Notes: generated by a model from the sequence alone, not told the origin. A DNA stretch of 64,000 bases from Rhodamnia argentea (GCF_020921035.1 NC_063156.1:4278001-4342000); one strand, 5' to 3'; shown: positions 1 to 12,957, numbered from the stretch's first letter. Numbers and translations are program-made.

Positions 1-180
1 TTTGCAAAAATCCTTTAGCCCACCTCTAGAGGTACTTTGGGCTAAAGGACTTTAAAGAGCATTTGAGATGCAATTGCATCTCCCCAAAGTGAGCCAAAAA
101 ATGAACCAAACACCATTTGCATTTGGCCAAGGGATTTTAGAGCCTCAATACTCATTTGCAATGCTGAACCAAATAGGGCC
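1..180. mobile_element. MITE, right-hand part (same family as 13731-14210)
   Basis: The first 180 bases match the right half of the element at 13731-14210: the stretch about trees of 'ctttagccc', 'gctaaaggactt' and 'atttgagatgcaattgcatc' recurs in the same order, and the end (caaatagggcc) mirrors the terminal caaacagggcc of the other copy. The left part lies outside the window. It is a non-coding TIR element of Tourist/hAT-like appearance; the superfamily is not settled. Confidence 0.6.
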
Positions 181-559
181 ATAGACCAAGGGCCCATTCG
201 TCTCTGATGAAAAACTGTTTGGGAAACTTACTTTTCGATTTTGGGTGTTTGAACGACAGAATTATTCAATCTATAGAAAGCATTTAATGCAAATTGAAAA
301 TAAGAAGTTTATATTGGGACAGACGGCTTTCCCTTATGGTTAGAAATAAATCATTTTCCTTGATTTCTTGGTAATTTATATTTGTTAGATTAGCCTAAAT
401 TAGACGATGTTAATGCGTTTTAGTGGATTCAGCTGTTTATCAAACACTATAAACTTAACTTTTCTTTAATTGATTTGGCAAAAATAAACGTAAAAGAAGT
501 AGTTTATTTTTGTTTGAATTCAAGTTTTTGATAACCTTTTTATAGACACAATAAGTTTG
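181..559. other. AT-rich spacer, no gene seen
   Basis: AT-rich sequence with no coding exon recognised on either strand. It separates the MITE end from the truncated FLA7-leader copy. The start (gggcccattcgtctctg) could be the edge of another small transposon, but no partner terminus was found. Confidence 0.4.
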
Positions 560-1260
560 CAGGGGTATGAAGGTATAATCTCTCGCTCTTTCTGCTGCTT
601 TCTCGGTCTTTCTTCACCAGCTGTAAAGGCCAAAAAAGAATAATTGACTGTGGACCAGCCATGATGCACCACAAGTAGCTTAATCGTACATTTTGATGAT
701 AAGTAGCAACCCATACTTTTTCACTTCACTCAGGTCCTAATAACTGTTGGACTTTCCACTCCAGAGTACTGGTTCTTCTCAAGGTCCTGCTCTTCTATTT
801 TTCTTCAGGTTTCGTTCTTTGTTCTCTTGACTCATTGCTTCCGTTCTTTGATGTTCTTCGTGTGTTACCATCTTCTGTTAAATCTCGGTCTTGGGCAATG
901 GTTTTCTTGTCTTCTGGGATTGATCTCCTTTGAGGATCCTCCAACTTTGGAAGTTCGTTGCTTACTGAACCATGCATGCACGTGTTCGAGTATTCAAATT
1001 GCCCGCCCGCAATCGTAATCACATGTTCTTTTTGTGAACTTCTACTCGTTTGGATCGTAGCTAATTTTGATTTGCAATTAGTTACTGCTAATTCTGCCTT
1101 ACCACAGCTTCTAGATTGCATTGAAAAATCTGGTAATCTGAATTTTCTTGTGAGCATAATTTGAATTCGCAGTCCACCCAAAAGAGAAAACCTTAAATGT
1201 TCGCAGCAAAATTCTAAAGTGATAATTTTCAAATTATCAAGAAAAAGTTGGTGATTTCAT
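560..1260 (+). repeat. Truncated duplicate of the FLA7 5' leader/promoter
   Basis: This stretch is homologous to 14400-15400, the region just upstream of the FLA7 coding sequence. Shared landmarks in the same order are 'cttcaccagctgt', 'tttcttcaggtt', 'gttcttcgtgtgtt', 'gaggatcctccaac' and 'aaagagaaaacctta'. The copy lacks roughly 270 bases present in the FLA7 leader (about 14740-15000) and stops before any coding sequence, so no FLA7 open frame follows. Open frames here are short and uninformative. I infer a partial segmental duplication rather than a functional promoter. Confidence 0.65.
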
Positions 1261-1669
1261 AGAAGTGCCACTGAGTTACTACGAAGCTACTTGAAAATCA
1301 GATAACTTGTAATTTATTCTTACCCCCACAACTTTTTGGCACTTACCAACTCTTTCAGAAACCTATTGGCACAGAAAATATTCGTCTTTTCAAATGGAAT
1401 AGTTAAATCTGTCCCCTCTAAAATACAAAATGTGAGAATGGTTTGTGAAATTTGAAAGGAAAAGAAAGGGTACATAAAATAAGTAGAACTGTTCCCAAAT
1501 TATGAGAATATCTATGTGATTGGATAAGCTGATTACCATATCTGAAGGTATTTGAAACACTCTTAATCGCACGATATGGGGGAGTCTAAATCTTCAATTT
1601 ATATAGATTCAGAATAGTTTATATTAAATGTTGATTCCATGTGTTAACCAAGTGTTAAAGTTTTGGAGT
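1261..1669. other. Spacer, no gene seen
   Basis: AT-rich sequence between the truncated FLA7-leader copy and the solo LTR. No coding potential or clear repeat was recognised. It may belong to an older element that the LTR inserted into. Confidence 0.35.
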
Positions 1670-1674
1670 TTAAG

Positions 1675-4576
1675 TGTGACGCCCGGGAAATTCGAATTTT
1701 GTAATTTTTCCGAATTCAATAAAAAGGGAGAAAATTGAATTTTAGCCGGTGTAAATTTTGGATCGCAAGGACGTAAGTGACGAATTTTGGACGATTCCCG
1801 AAATGTCGTTCGATTTCAATTGGATCTCGAAACCGTGGTCACCGTGACTTAGGATTTTAATCCTCGCGCCTAGAATTTTTCCAAACCGAGCCTAACCCGT
1901 GAAAATCCAAATTTCATTCCCAATCGGTTGAGCCAAAAATCCGATCGGTCCCGATTTATCAAAAGACCGTTTTGTCCTTGGATATTATATATATATGGGA
2001 CGAAAGAAATTAATTTGAAGAAATCCGTGGGCCTCACCTACCAGTCAAATCTGGTCAAATCCCCACCAGTCAACCGATCAACTCAGTCTCTCTCCTCCCT
2101 CTTCTCTCTCTCCTCGTCTGCAGCTCCCTCTCCCCTGTACTCGCGCGACTCCCTTTTCCCCCCTGTACACCGAGCCTCTCATCTCCTTTTGTGACCGTTT
2201 TTGTGCGACCCCCTCACCTCCGACCGTTGCTCCGCCACCATTCGGCCTCCTCCGACGCCCGCCCGCGTCGCCGTGAAGCCGTCGGACAACCCGCAGGAGG
2301 CCCGACGTCCTTGCTCTATTTCGCGCGCAGGAAGTGCCCGAGCCGCTTAGCCGCCTCACGCCGCATCGGACCGCGTCCGGCCGCCGTGCCGTCGTCCTCC
2401 GCCACCACCACGAACCTCTCGACCTCAACCCACCGCCCATTGCTCGCCGGATCGCCGTGAATAGCCGCCCGAAGCCCGCCCGCCCTGTTTTGCATCCGTC
2501 TGCTGCTCTGCCCGGAACCGCCGTCCTTCGGCCAACTCCGGCCACCCCGGACCACCTCCGGTGACGGATTTTGACCCCTCACCGTCCCCCAAGGTTACGG
2601 GAGGCCGATTGAAGTCTGTGGAGCTCGATTACCCCCTAGCCAAACCTCCCCTGTTTTGACCCGAACCCCCTATTTTGCTGCGCTGGTTGCGTGCAGCCTC
2701 AATCCGTCGCCTCCGGCCGTTCGCCGGCGCCGTCACCGCTACCTCCGGCCACCCCGAATACCGTTGACCGTGGACGAACCTTTCCCCAGCCCTTGGACCA
2801 CCCGAACCACCCCAAAACAGCCTCGTTTTCCCATGTTTCCTCTGCCCGTCCACTGTTCCGCCACTGTTCACCAACGGCTGCCATTGCTTCGACCACCAGC
2901 CGCCGTCCCGAAGTGTTGTTGCCTCATTGGACCGTCTTTGACCAAGTTGGAGCCCAGAGCTTAAGTTGGGCCGCGAATCGCCGATCGTCTTCGTCGGGCC
3001 GGGCCGAGTTCGTGTCACCACCACCCGAGTTGAAACCGCCCGAGCTAGTTTAATTATGAGTTAACCCCTAACTCTTGGTTAGGACTCTAATTGCGTTCGG
3101 AATTAGATTAATTAGCTAATTAGGATGTTTAGGTGGATTAATTACGGTCGGGCTAGATAGAAACGTGGTTTAGGCTAAATAACCGTAATTAGTTAAGATT
3201 TGTCAATTAGCTAGGTTGTCTGTGGTTAATTGGGAAGTAGAATTGATTGATTTGATTGATTGCATTGGTTGATCGCGAGCGAGCGATAGGTCAGAGGCGA
3301 GTGTGCGATTGGCTATTAATGGAAATTGAAATTGGATTAATAATCGACTGGCTACAATTGACTAATTGATTCATGAATTGTTGGTTGTGAATGCTAGATT
3401 GGCTGTTGATTGCCATGGGGGTCCGATTAGAGGTTAATTGCCCCAAATTGCCTGGTGTGTCGGTCGATATAATTGCGCATTCATGTGATCACGTATGAGA
3501 TAAAATTACATAGTTTTGCACGAAAACGGCCTTGGGTCACGTATTTGAATATGCGAGTATGAGCATTCGACCTAATTCCAAGAAATGAATTGGCTGGTTG
3601 TCGAAGTGCTTGAGTGGTCACATAATGGGATAATTCCGATGATTATTGTCTTTTGATCGATCGGTCCTACCAATCATTATCTTCTGGTTCTTGGATGCGT
3701 TTCATCCATTGTTTTCGGTTTGTTTGTTTGCCGGTCGCAGCTTGTGAAGAGCCGAAGCCTTTTTAGGATTCCTGTTAGTTTCGTGTCGTGTCGACAATCA
3801 TTGTTTGCTTATTCGTTGAGCGGAGTTACATAGACTATCAGAAGCCGTCGTTGGAAGTAAGGGACGATATCCGGTCCCGTCAGAAGAGCACCAACCGACT
3901 AGTGTACTGGATCTACGGGTCGGTTCTGATAATAAATGGACTACGTGTGATGTCCTATGCATGCAAGTGCTGTGATGCTTTGCCAATGGGTGATTGGTGC
4001 AATTGGTCCGATTGTTGAGTCGAGTCCGCATCACATTATGTGTGGCCTGGAGGGTAAGCTTACATGTGGTTGAAATATCTGCTCTGTATCGATGTGATTG
4101 ATTATTAGGGTGTTCGAGCGAATCAACGTCCTAGCCGGGCTTAGGCGTTGGTTCACCGAGATTAATTTCTCACCCCGTCGTTGTTACCCATTTTCGGGCA
4201 GTGGTAAAGCCCGTGGATGTTAAGGCGATGATTGTTGTAGGATTTTTGGGAGTAGATGAGGGTTTAACCTTACCCGACCTTGTGTCTTTTTGAGATCCTA
4301 GTGAGCCGCCTCGAAGTATGAGGTTGTGTATATTTACCGTAGCTCAGTAGGGTTAAATTTCATCTACTTTGGCTGTTGAATGAGATCGTATTTTGTGAAT
4401 GGAGTATAATGATTTTCCTACTATTTTATCCCGCCGATCTTGTTTGTCTGGGAGAATTGTACGTTTCGCATGCGCTGTAATTTCGTAGGTCGATTGCTTA
4501 CCCGTGACGCTATCATTCATGACCCGAGAGGGAAATAAGGTAGGGATGTCATAAGCTCGAGAGTCGGGGCGTGATA
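1675..4576. mobile_element. Solo LTR, about 2.9 kb, with 5-bp target duplication
   Basis: The block starts TGTGACGCCCGGG and ends GGGGCGTGATA, imperfect inverted termini of the kind seen on long plant Ty3/gypsy LTRs. It is flanked by an identical 5-bp direct repeat, ttaag, at 1670-1674 and 4577-4581, the expected integrase signature. No gag, protease, reverse transcriptase, primer-binding site or second LTR lies inside, so it is best read as a solo LTR left by recombination. The left third has a TATA-like stretch (around 1985-1996) followed by a very C- and CT-rich segment (2080-3050) that generates several spurious open frames on both strands. Family assignment is an inference. Confidence 0.72.
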
Positions 4577-4581
4577 TTAAG

Positions 4582-5605
4582 TGTTACGTGTGTATCCGAT
4601 GTAGAACAATTGGCGTGCGATTATTTAGAATTACGTGATCGTCGGGATCGCTAGAAATAATCTCGGCAGTTTTTCTGATTTTGGTTCTGACGACCTCAGA
4701 TTGCGTTCAAAATTGCTCGGTTGAAGCGAAACGGCCGTCTGGTTCGAACTCATGGCTATGCCATGATTTATGATGGATTTTGGCATTTCGGAGTCGTCTA
4801 GATAAGTTTTCTGGCAGTTTTCTGTTTTAGGAAATTCCTAATTATCTTTAATTTTAAATATTCTATTTGATTATATTAGATTTAGTTTATTTGATGTTAT
4901 CTTTACTTATTCGGTTTCCAATAGGAGTCCTATCGCTATATAAGACGTCCGTCTCTGTAATTGATGGCATCGAAGTATTATTGAATAAGAATTTCGAGTT
5001 TCGGAATCGTTTGTTCCAAGCTTTTGCTTTCTTGTTGCGTCAGTATCATAGATTATGGTTGCCAGCATTGTGTGTATTCCATTTATTTATTCGCTTAGGT
5101 TTTCAAGAAAGAAGCCAAAAGTTGTTTCGTTTATGTGAGAACGAGGACATGGGCCCAAGATAAAAAGGGAAAGAGGATAAGGTACGGGCAGATTTGGAGT
5201 CGTCATGTGTCAGGATCAATTGGATAGCTTGGCGTGAACGCAGAGTTGGTTGGCGCATCAAAAGATGCTATGAGGGAACTTTTCTTTTTTATTCAACAAC
5301 AAGTTTAACTTTTCGATGTAATATAAAATGGCTGATTTGCTTTGGTTCATTCGGGGGATAAACGAGCTGACTGCCTGCGATATCGCCTCTAGATCTTGGA
5401 GAAGGTCGCTTTAGTTTTGGAAGGTATGTCTTCTCCAAATTGATTACTCTTTCCTTTCCTTTTTCTTTTGCTAATTGTATGATATTCCCTTTTTCTTTTT
5501 CTAATTGTCTTCAATCTTGATGCTCGATCACACTCTCTTTGATGTATTATTTATTAGTTGGGTTCCCTCTAATTATTAGTATATCAATAACATATTTCTT
5601 GCTTC
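4582..5605. other. Possible older LTR remnant; no gene
   Basis: No recognisable coding exon. The segment carries a TATA-like site (gctatataagac, near 4935) in an AT-rich setting followed by a T-rich leader, which resembles LTR promoter sequence, and it is the 3' flank of the insertion site of the solo LTR at 1675-4576. Without a second boundary the identity is unproven. Confidence 0.3.
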
Positions 5606-5610
5606 CCACT

Positions 5611-6310
5611 TGGGAAAATTGTCCAAAAAGTTTTAAACCGATTGTAGTTTTGTCAATTCAATCATAAATATTTTCACGTTTTGCCAATTAACTTCATCCG
5701 GCTAATCTTGGCAAGAAATCGCTGATATGGACGCCGTCCTTTTTATGTGGCACGATCAGTACCGACATAGATATGATTCAGTATTATTTATATATTTTAA
5801 GAACGATTTTTTTTTCCTTTTTTCTTATTTTCTTCTTTTTTTTCCTTTACTCTTTTTTGTTCCCCTTTTCTTCCTTCTTCCCTTCGCCGATCATCGACAA
5901 GGCCGGTGGCGGCCGACGGAGATCATCGGCCTTAGCCTAGGACCAGCATTGAGCAAGGGTCACCCTTACCTGCCCCCCCACACCCCTTCCCCCCAAGGCA
6001 AGGACGACCCTTGCAAGAGGCCGATGAGGGTTGCCCTTGCTTGAGGCTGGCAACTTCGCCAACCATCCCTGGGCTCGTTGATGGTCGGTAGAGAGTAGAA
6101 GGGAAGAAAAAAAAAGTTCGTAAAAAATATTGAATCAGCACCAGCCGTGCCACGTAGGATGGTCGGTGTCCCCGTCATTAGTTTCCTATAAAATTGGTCA
6201 AATAGACTCAATTGGAAAAACGTGAAAATATTTAGGACTTAATTGGCCAAATGGTTTAAGATTGAATTGAAAAGGCTGTAATAAATTCAGGCCTTTTTTA
6301 ATAAATTTCC
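5611..6310. mobile_element. TIR element of the 'CCAAAAAGTCCTAAAC' family, copy 1
   Basis: The left end (gtccaaaaagttttaaaccg...gtcaattcaatc) is an inverted counterpart of the right end (gattgaattgaaaag...ttcaggcctttttta). The flanks cttcccact (5602-5610) and gttcctact (6311-6319) agree at 7 of 9 positions, compatible with the 9-bp target duplication of Mutator-like elements. The centre is a pyrimidine tract followed by a GC-rich patch (5890-6070). No transposase is seen, so it is non-autonomous. Relatives are at 7420, 17443, 32837 and 33917. Confidence 0.6.
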
Positions 6311-6616
6311 GTTCCTACTGCAGTAGGACTACCATTCTTTCTCAAGTTAGATCCAAGCATCCCTTTCTTTTCACTCCTTTTTGCTTCTGCGCCCCCGACT
6401 TGGTGGCAACATTAGTGACCACGATAACTTCTCTGCCGGTTTCGTCATTCCTGGATTCGAATCTGAAGCCGCAAACAACACTCAATAGGAATCCCTACCA
6501 TGTGGTTTTGAATTAGGAAAGTCTTCATTGGACTTTTGTTGACTTGGATTTCTAGCTTGGGTCTACTAAAAGAGGGTTTCTTGTTCCCTTGTAATTACTT
6601 GCACAGCTTAGGCTCG

Positions 6617-9600
6617 ATGGACATAGAGCTATCTATAGAAGAGGAGGATGTTGGTTGGAGCAGTCGGCGAGAGAGAATGCATAATGCGTTGGCAGCTAGG
6701 CGAACTGCGGTGCAACAAGATCCAGCGGAAGTGTATGCAATTGCTCGCAAACTGAGGGAGGTCATCAATGGCGCCGACGTTGACGAGTTCATTTCCCAGA
6801 TCGAAAAGCTTGCCGATCAAGCCCGTCTGTCTACCATTCTCAATTTCCAGGGGCTGTCAAGGGGTTCACTGCTCCACACTGCGGCAGGTGTTGGCAAGGT
6901 TGACATCCTAAGGCTTCTAGTTGATTATGTCCATGACCACCTCATAACCGCCCAAGATGATTGGGGAAATACCCCGCTCCACATTGCTGCTAAGGCCGGG
7001 GACTCTAAAGCCGCCGCCATATTGATTCGCCGGGCAAGAGGCCTCCCTGACCTAATCCTGAGGATGAAGAACAAACATGAAAACACGGCTTTGCACGAAG
7101 CCGTGCTTAACTGTCATTTCAACGTGGTGAGGCTTTTGTTGAGAGAAGACTTGGAGCCCGTGTATTGGAAGAACATCGATCAAAAATCTCCCCTGTGCCT
7201 AGCCCTTGACACTAGCGACTCCAAGATGCTTGAGTTGCTACTTTCGCTCTCGCTCGAACCATCGAGGATACAAGGCTTGCCGCCCGTTCATGGTGCCATT
7301 AGAAGTTCTAACTATGGTACGTACCTAATTCTGCATATGAAAAATATCTATCTATGCATAGACCAGACCTCGTCTCCAATCTCTTCAACAACTTTTTGCA
7401 CTTGCCCAAACTCATTTTTGGAAATTGGAGTAATCATCCAAAAATTCCTAAACCTATGATAATGCCGCCAATTCAATCCTCAACTTTTTTTTCAATTTGC
7501 CCAATTTAGCCATTAACATTTTGACCATTTTCCAATATGATCAATCCGGCCAATTTTAGCAAGAGGACGCTAATATGGTAATCTAGTTAGCACCGAACAT
7601 CCAATGTGGCAAGGCCAGCACCGACGTGAACGGTTTTTCTAATTTTTGTATTTTTTCTTTTTTTTTCTTTCTTTTTTTTCCTATTCTACTGTGCATCTTC
7701 TTCCTCCATGGATCGTCTGGCCTTGGTGATAGCCAGTAAGGGCCGTGACTCCCTTGCCCGGATCTAGGTGAATGCAGCCCTGTTCGATAGCCGGTGACAG
7801 GCAAAGAAAAAAGATGAACAAAAAATAGAGAAAAAAACAAAGAAATAAGAAATAAAATAAAAGGAAAAAATAAAAATATTCATAATTTAAAAAAAAATTG
7901 TAAAAGTCACCCATGTCGGCGTCAATTGTGCCACATAGGACGGTCGACGTTGATTTGACCACCACATCTGTGTTTTTCAGCTAAAATTGATCGGATGGAT
8001 TACATTAAAAAATCATTAAAAGAGTTAGGACTAAATTGACCAAATTAAAAAAATGTAGGACTGAATTGGCGGTCGTACAATAAGTTTAGGGCTTTCTATC
8101 AATTCTCCCTTCAAATTTTATCTAAAGTCTCGCAAGTCATGTTCCATCATGCTAGAGAAGGAAAGTCCCAATGCATTAGGAAAACCATTCGAAGCATGTG
8201 ATTTACGTGATCAAAATTATCACAACTAGTTTCAGCATTGCAATCCAATCCAACATCAGTGACTACGAAGATGTCTATATACAAAAATGGATTAATATAT
8301 ATATATCAAAACCAACCAAGCCCCAACCACCATAGAATGTCTATGCGGATTTAGTCCCTAACTTGGAGTTCCTGATCCCAGAATTAGTCGCCATGATATT
8401 CAAAAAGAACACGAAGTTATTTGCAATGACCGACTCCGACGGCGGTAATGCATTCCATATAGCAGCTGTATCGAACGAGGCCCAAGTATTCGAACTCTAC
8501 TTAGGACCAGAAACTGAATATTTGGCCCGAGAACGGGACATGAATGGGGATCTTCCCATTCATATTGCGAGCAAGAAGGGAAATGTTGAACTGATCAAGA
8601 AGCTAGAACCGGTTTCAAAGTTGCTAAACGGGCGAGGACAATCCGTTCTTCATATCGCGGCCAAATATGGGAGAACCTCAGCAGTGAGGTACATACTCAG
8701 ACACCCAGAACTGGCGTTGCTGAAAAATGAAAGAGATCATGCTGGAAACACGCCTTTACACTTGGCTGCGATGTATTCGCAATCCGGTGCCTTGATTCTT
8801 CTTGCGCGGGACGAAAGAATTCAACCCTTCCTTCTCAACCACCAACGCTTGACTGCTTATGACATTGCTCTGGATGGCGTCAGAGGCAAGCATGCGTATC
8901 GAAAGGTAGGTAACATGAACTGTCGCTATTTTAGTTATTAACTCACTGGAAATTTCATAGACTAGTACATTATTTAAGCACAGATCTCGTATTCAAATCA
9001 CATCTCACAGTCTGACAGGATTGTTGAAGTAGTGATCGATTTTTAGAATAACTGAGACTTATGTAAGATTAATGTTGTAAAAGCTGTAATCTAGTCTTCA
9101 TTTAGTCTTCAAAAAGAGCCTTGCAAGTGAAAGCTAATCTTTAAATGAGTATTCCAGAATTCATTCCCGTTATCTATGTGGGAACAATTGGTGCTTTTTC
9201 CCTTCTTATATGCTCCCGATCTCAGGAATTGGCTTTCGAGGTGTTGAAAACCACGCTGGCCAAAAGCAGAGACATAATCCAACAAAGGCCGGAAGCTCGA
9301 AATAAAGACTTTCCATTAGAAGGCGTTGACGCATTGAAGCCAAGCATGGACGACACGAACGATCGGATCAATATCCGTCTGCTGGTGGCCGCGCTTGTGG
9401 TCACCGTGACTTTCGCAGCCGGTTTCACAGTTCCCGGAGGATTTAATGGCTCGGACACGGCCTCCAAAGATGAGCGGGGCATGGCTACAATGTTGGACAA
9501 GAGAATGTTCCAGGCTTTCGTGCTTTGCAACACCATCGCGATGATCAGCGCGATGACCGCGGCCGTCGACCTCGTGTTGGCGCAGCATAATGATCCCCGC

Positions 9601-9999
9601 ATGGCGCTAACTGCTTACGTGCACTCAGTACCGCCGCTAATAGTTGCACTCCTGGCGATGTCCGCAGCTTTCATAACTGGCGTCACCTTGACCATCGGCA
9701 AACTGCCATGGCTTGCTAACACCATATTTTATTTGGGACTCATTTTCCTCCTGATTTTCTCAACTTGTAAATTGTTAGAGTATGGTCCCTTCATTCTGAC
9801 CTACCTTCTTCGGACCCGTTCTCTCAGTCTCATGATATACTGGCTTGTTCTCGCTTCCATTTATTGGTGGAATATTGAGACTTTCCTTTATGATGACCGG
9901 GAAGAAGACTGGACGACCAGCCAGATCTCCGTAGATCGGCCTCTGGATGGTGCTGTGAATCGAATCACCAATGACTCGGGGACGACTCGGGGACAATGA
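6617..9999 (+). CDS. Ankyrin-repeat membrane protein with PGG domain (ITN1/ACD6-like)
   Basis: Three exons join in frame: 6617-7316, 8355-8905 and 9226-9999, giving about 674 residues. All junctions are GT-AG. Ankyrin repeats are visible from about residue 85 to 410 (motifs such as GNTPLHIAAKAGD, NTALHEAV, GQSVLHIAAKYGR and GNTPLHLAAMYS). The third exon encodes the PGG domain (about residues 455-570), containing LVAALVVTVTFAAGFTVPGG, followed by several hydrophobic segments. The family comprises plasma-membrane proteins linked to salt-stress signalling (ITN1) and to defence and cell death (ACD6); the specific role here is unknown. The start is the first in-frame ATG; upstream codons are open but lack an ATG. 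Intron 1 holds a MITE (7420-8109). No disablement is seen, but the models rest on splice-site reading only. Confidence 0.85.
7420..8109. mobile_element. TIR element of the 'CCTAAAC' family inside intron 1 of the ankyrin gene
   Basis: The left end (cctaaacctatgataatgccgccaattcaatcc) and right end (aggactgaattggcggtcgtacaataagtttagg) form a terminal inverted repeat. The centre has long T and A tracts around a GC-rich patch, as in the other family members. The flanks ctcattttt and ttcaaattt match at only 6 of 9 positions, so the exact borders are uncertain. It lies wholly within the first intron and does not touch the splice sites. Confidence 0.6.
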
Positions 10000-10896
10000 A
10001 ATCTTTGGACGCGGCATATCCTGCCAATCACTAGTTTCGGTTGATCATTCGACATTATCTATCATTTGCAGAAATAAATATATAGTTTTATTTTGATGTA
10101 TTTGTCTCGTTCTACGTGTTAAATGATATCTGAAGTTTGAGCTCATCGAACAAACTCTGATCCGAATTGAATTGTGCACAAGCCTAGAGCACGAAAGTTG
10201 AAAACCGAATGTAACAGATCAGAAATTGTTTGGGTGTTGGAGTTGCGGTCAAGAAGGGACAGTTTAACTTGGACTTTGTATAGGACACAAGTTTGTTTGA
10301 AACCGGGCAATTTCATTGTACTAATTGGAGTCGGTTTCGACACTTTTCATGCTGGAATCTGTTTCTTGCCTCGATATAAATATCATATTAGTAGTCAGGG
10401 GATGTTCTTCATGCCTTCTCGGATTGGTGCAGAGTAAATAGCCTTCTGTGAAAAGTTACGCTGTGCGCGTGCAATACTGTTCGGCGCGCAATCCAAGGCA
10501 TGGCGTACTCATGTATTGCATACAAGAGGCGAGTATTAAAGTCGATGAATCATTTGAAAAGATTTGTAAATCCTTGTGAATTCCTTCATGAGGTTAAAGA
10601 CATTGTTTAGTAAGAAATCATGAAGGTTAAACACGGTGTGAATTATTTGGTATAATTGGGCTTGAAAAACACTAAGAGAGTGTATCGCTTGATTTATGAG
10701 GTCATATGCTGCTTTCCATGGAGTATGTCTTACCGACTAAATCACGTAAATTCGATGCCTCATTTAATTTCTTTTTTTATTTTTTATTTTTTTGCAAAAT
10801 TTAACATGGTTTAGCTTAGCTGAAGCGAATCGATGGCGATAGAAGAAGGAAAAGTGAAAATATATAGATTGATGAAAGGATTTTGATTTTTAGAAG
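10000..10896. other. 3' flank of the ankyrin gene; no further gene seen
   Basis: Starts with the probable 3' untranslated region of the ankyrin/PGG gene. The small open frames on both strands at 10143-10437 show no recognisable domain. The rest is AT-rich. Confidence 0.4.
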
Positions 10897-11165
10897 ATGC
10901 AGATTGAGGATTATTTATACCAAAGAAATCTATACTTACCCCTATTTGGGGAGAAGCTAGAGTTGATAAAGCAAGTTGATTTGCTAGATAAATGGGCGTT
11001 AGATGTTATTTGGATGGCATTGGCTTGTAACATCACGCTTAACATGGTGAAAAAGAAGACAATTGTGGGTTTGATGAATTCCCTGGGGAACATGTTCGAG
11101 AAGCCATCTATGATCAACAAGGTCTACCCGATGTGACGTTTGCCTCACCAAAAAGAATGACGAAG
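10897..11165 (+). pseudogene. Relic of a Ty1/copia gag gene
   Basis: An open frame of 79 codons (MQIEDYLYQRNLYLPL... KTIVGLMNSLGNMFEKPS...) resembles the N-terminal part of plant copia gag polyproteins, which typically read 'EDYLYQKDLYLPL', '...DLLDRKAL..I', 'TTKGLMDALAKMYEKPS..NKV'. The frame ends at 11136, the zinc knuckle, protease, integrase and reverse transcriptase are absent, and no LTRs were found nearby. It is read as a short dead fragment. Recognition is by motif memory only. Confidence 0.55.
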
Positions 11166-12377
11166 GTGTGTCGATTGCTGCACATATCTATGACATCCAA
11201 AATTTTGTACATACTAAATAAAACTTGAGATATTAACTTAGGGAGAGTTGTTGAAGGAAATAAAATTAGTAATTCATTGTAAAGAGGACCGATACCCTTC
11301 GTGATACTTATTGTGAGAAATTAAAATTTTAATGAGTTAAGGTTTCCTAGTGTTCAATATATCAATTTATTTGCAACTAAACATGAATTTGACAATTCAT
11401 AAAAATGTGGTCAAATGACACAATTAATACCAATAACCTCCATGTCATACTGTTTATGTGCCATAGCCCCATTAATATGCTATTCAATCTAGTCGATAAG
11501 GCTCTTACTTTGGCAGAATTGAAGTAATTGTTTTATCAAAAAGGTCATGCTGTTCAACTAAGATAAAAAGATTCGACCAAAAAAATTAAGAGAAAAAGAA
11601 ATAATCCTTGGCGACGAAATTCGTTTTTCTTGATCGAATTGTACATAAACGATCAATTTCCTTTACAAAATTAGTTCATTTTATTTTTTATCGACTCGTA
11701 AATGTTCTTTTTTATATGAGCATATCTTTGTATCTAACTTTATTCACAATCATTTGTCTTTCAGTGTAATCAAATCAATATATAAGTGAATCATTGTGCT
11801 TTGTTATCGCCTAATAATATAATAAAAAAAATTAATACTACCTCCTCCAACACGGGCTGTATCCTTAGCTCATGAAAGTAATTCGATGCTAATACGAATG
11901 TATTAAAATAGTTAAGATTTTCTTTTCGCAACAAACAGACTTGAAAATTCAACATGAGGTATTAGTTCTCCATCCGGTAACAATGCATATGAGAGGATAT
12001 GTGCTCTTATCTTAAATTTTGATTATATATAATCGAATTCCGATAAGAAGTTATATCTTTTAAAAGAAAAAAAAATGATGTAGAGAAATAGCCATTAGCT
12101 AAAAGGTGTGTCGCGAAGTTAAGTTTGACCTATGGAATGGCGGGGGTCCATTTTGGTAGATGCAACAATGTAATTGACACTACATATCATATTGGTGAGC
12201 TAGTTTTGATTTTAACTAACACAAAAATTAGTTTGAAGTAAATATGGCACGGATTTACCGGTTTGTGATTGTTTGTGTCATAAAAATTAATTTAGAGTGA
12301 ATGTGGCAAAATTGACCAGTTTGGGATTTTTTTAATTTATTAGTCCTATATAAAATATTGGATAATAAGTATACTAG
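11166..12377. other. AT-rich spacer, no gene seen
   Basis: Very AT-rich sequence with no open frame of note and no RNA gene recognised. A pair of loosely similar lines near 12230-12330 (ttagtttgaagtaaatatggcac / ttagagtgaatgtggcaaa) suggests a small internal repeat. Confidence 0.4.
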
Positions 12378-12957
12378 AAGTCCTAAACTTGTCACAAAAG
12401 TGTAAATGAATCATAAAACTTTCAAAAAAATTACAATCAAGTTTTAAAACTTATCAAACACCTACAATAAAGTCCAATCCTTAACTCTGCCAAACTTAGC
12501 TAACGAAAATGTGGCTTTCTTTTTTTGTTAAAGTCTCTCTTACATGGCGTTGGCATGGCTAAAACAAAGTCCCTTTGGGTTCAATTTTGAGTTTTTTTAA
12601 CCTTGTATGACAAAAAAAAAAAGCCAAATGTTATCTATATTATATTTAGAAATAATATAAATTTATAAATTTAATATAGATGAAATTTATAAATTTACAT
12701 TACTTGTAAATCTAATTTAAAAAATATATTTTGATTAAACAAGTCGTTTTTTTAGCCACGCCAGCGCCACCGCCACATAGGAGAGAGGAAATAACAATAA
12801 TAATAGAAAAAGTCAAGTTAGTATTTTCCACTAGACAAAATTGGAAGATTTAACATAAAGATTTAATTGTGTCGATTTGACACAATTAAGATTTGATTGC
12901 ACTTTTTAAAAGTTTTAGAACTCAATTTTACTTTCGTAATAAATTCTAGAAATTCCA
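12378..12957. mobile_element. TIR-type MITE (second AT-rich family)
   Basis: The left end (tcctaaacttgtcacaaaagtgtaaatgaatcataaaact) and the right end (agttttagaactcaattttactttcgtaataaattctaga) are about 40-bp imperfect inverted repeats. The centre is AT-rich with a short GC patch (12757-12775). No target duplication was pinned down. The family recurs, expanded, at 13440-14375. Confidence 0.5.

Noticed and set aside
2078..3053. Several 60-155-codon open frames on both strands
   Set aside because: They lie in the C- and CT-rich part of the solo LTR, overlap on opposite strands, and show no domain or codon pattern.
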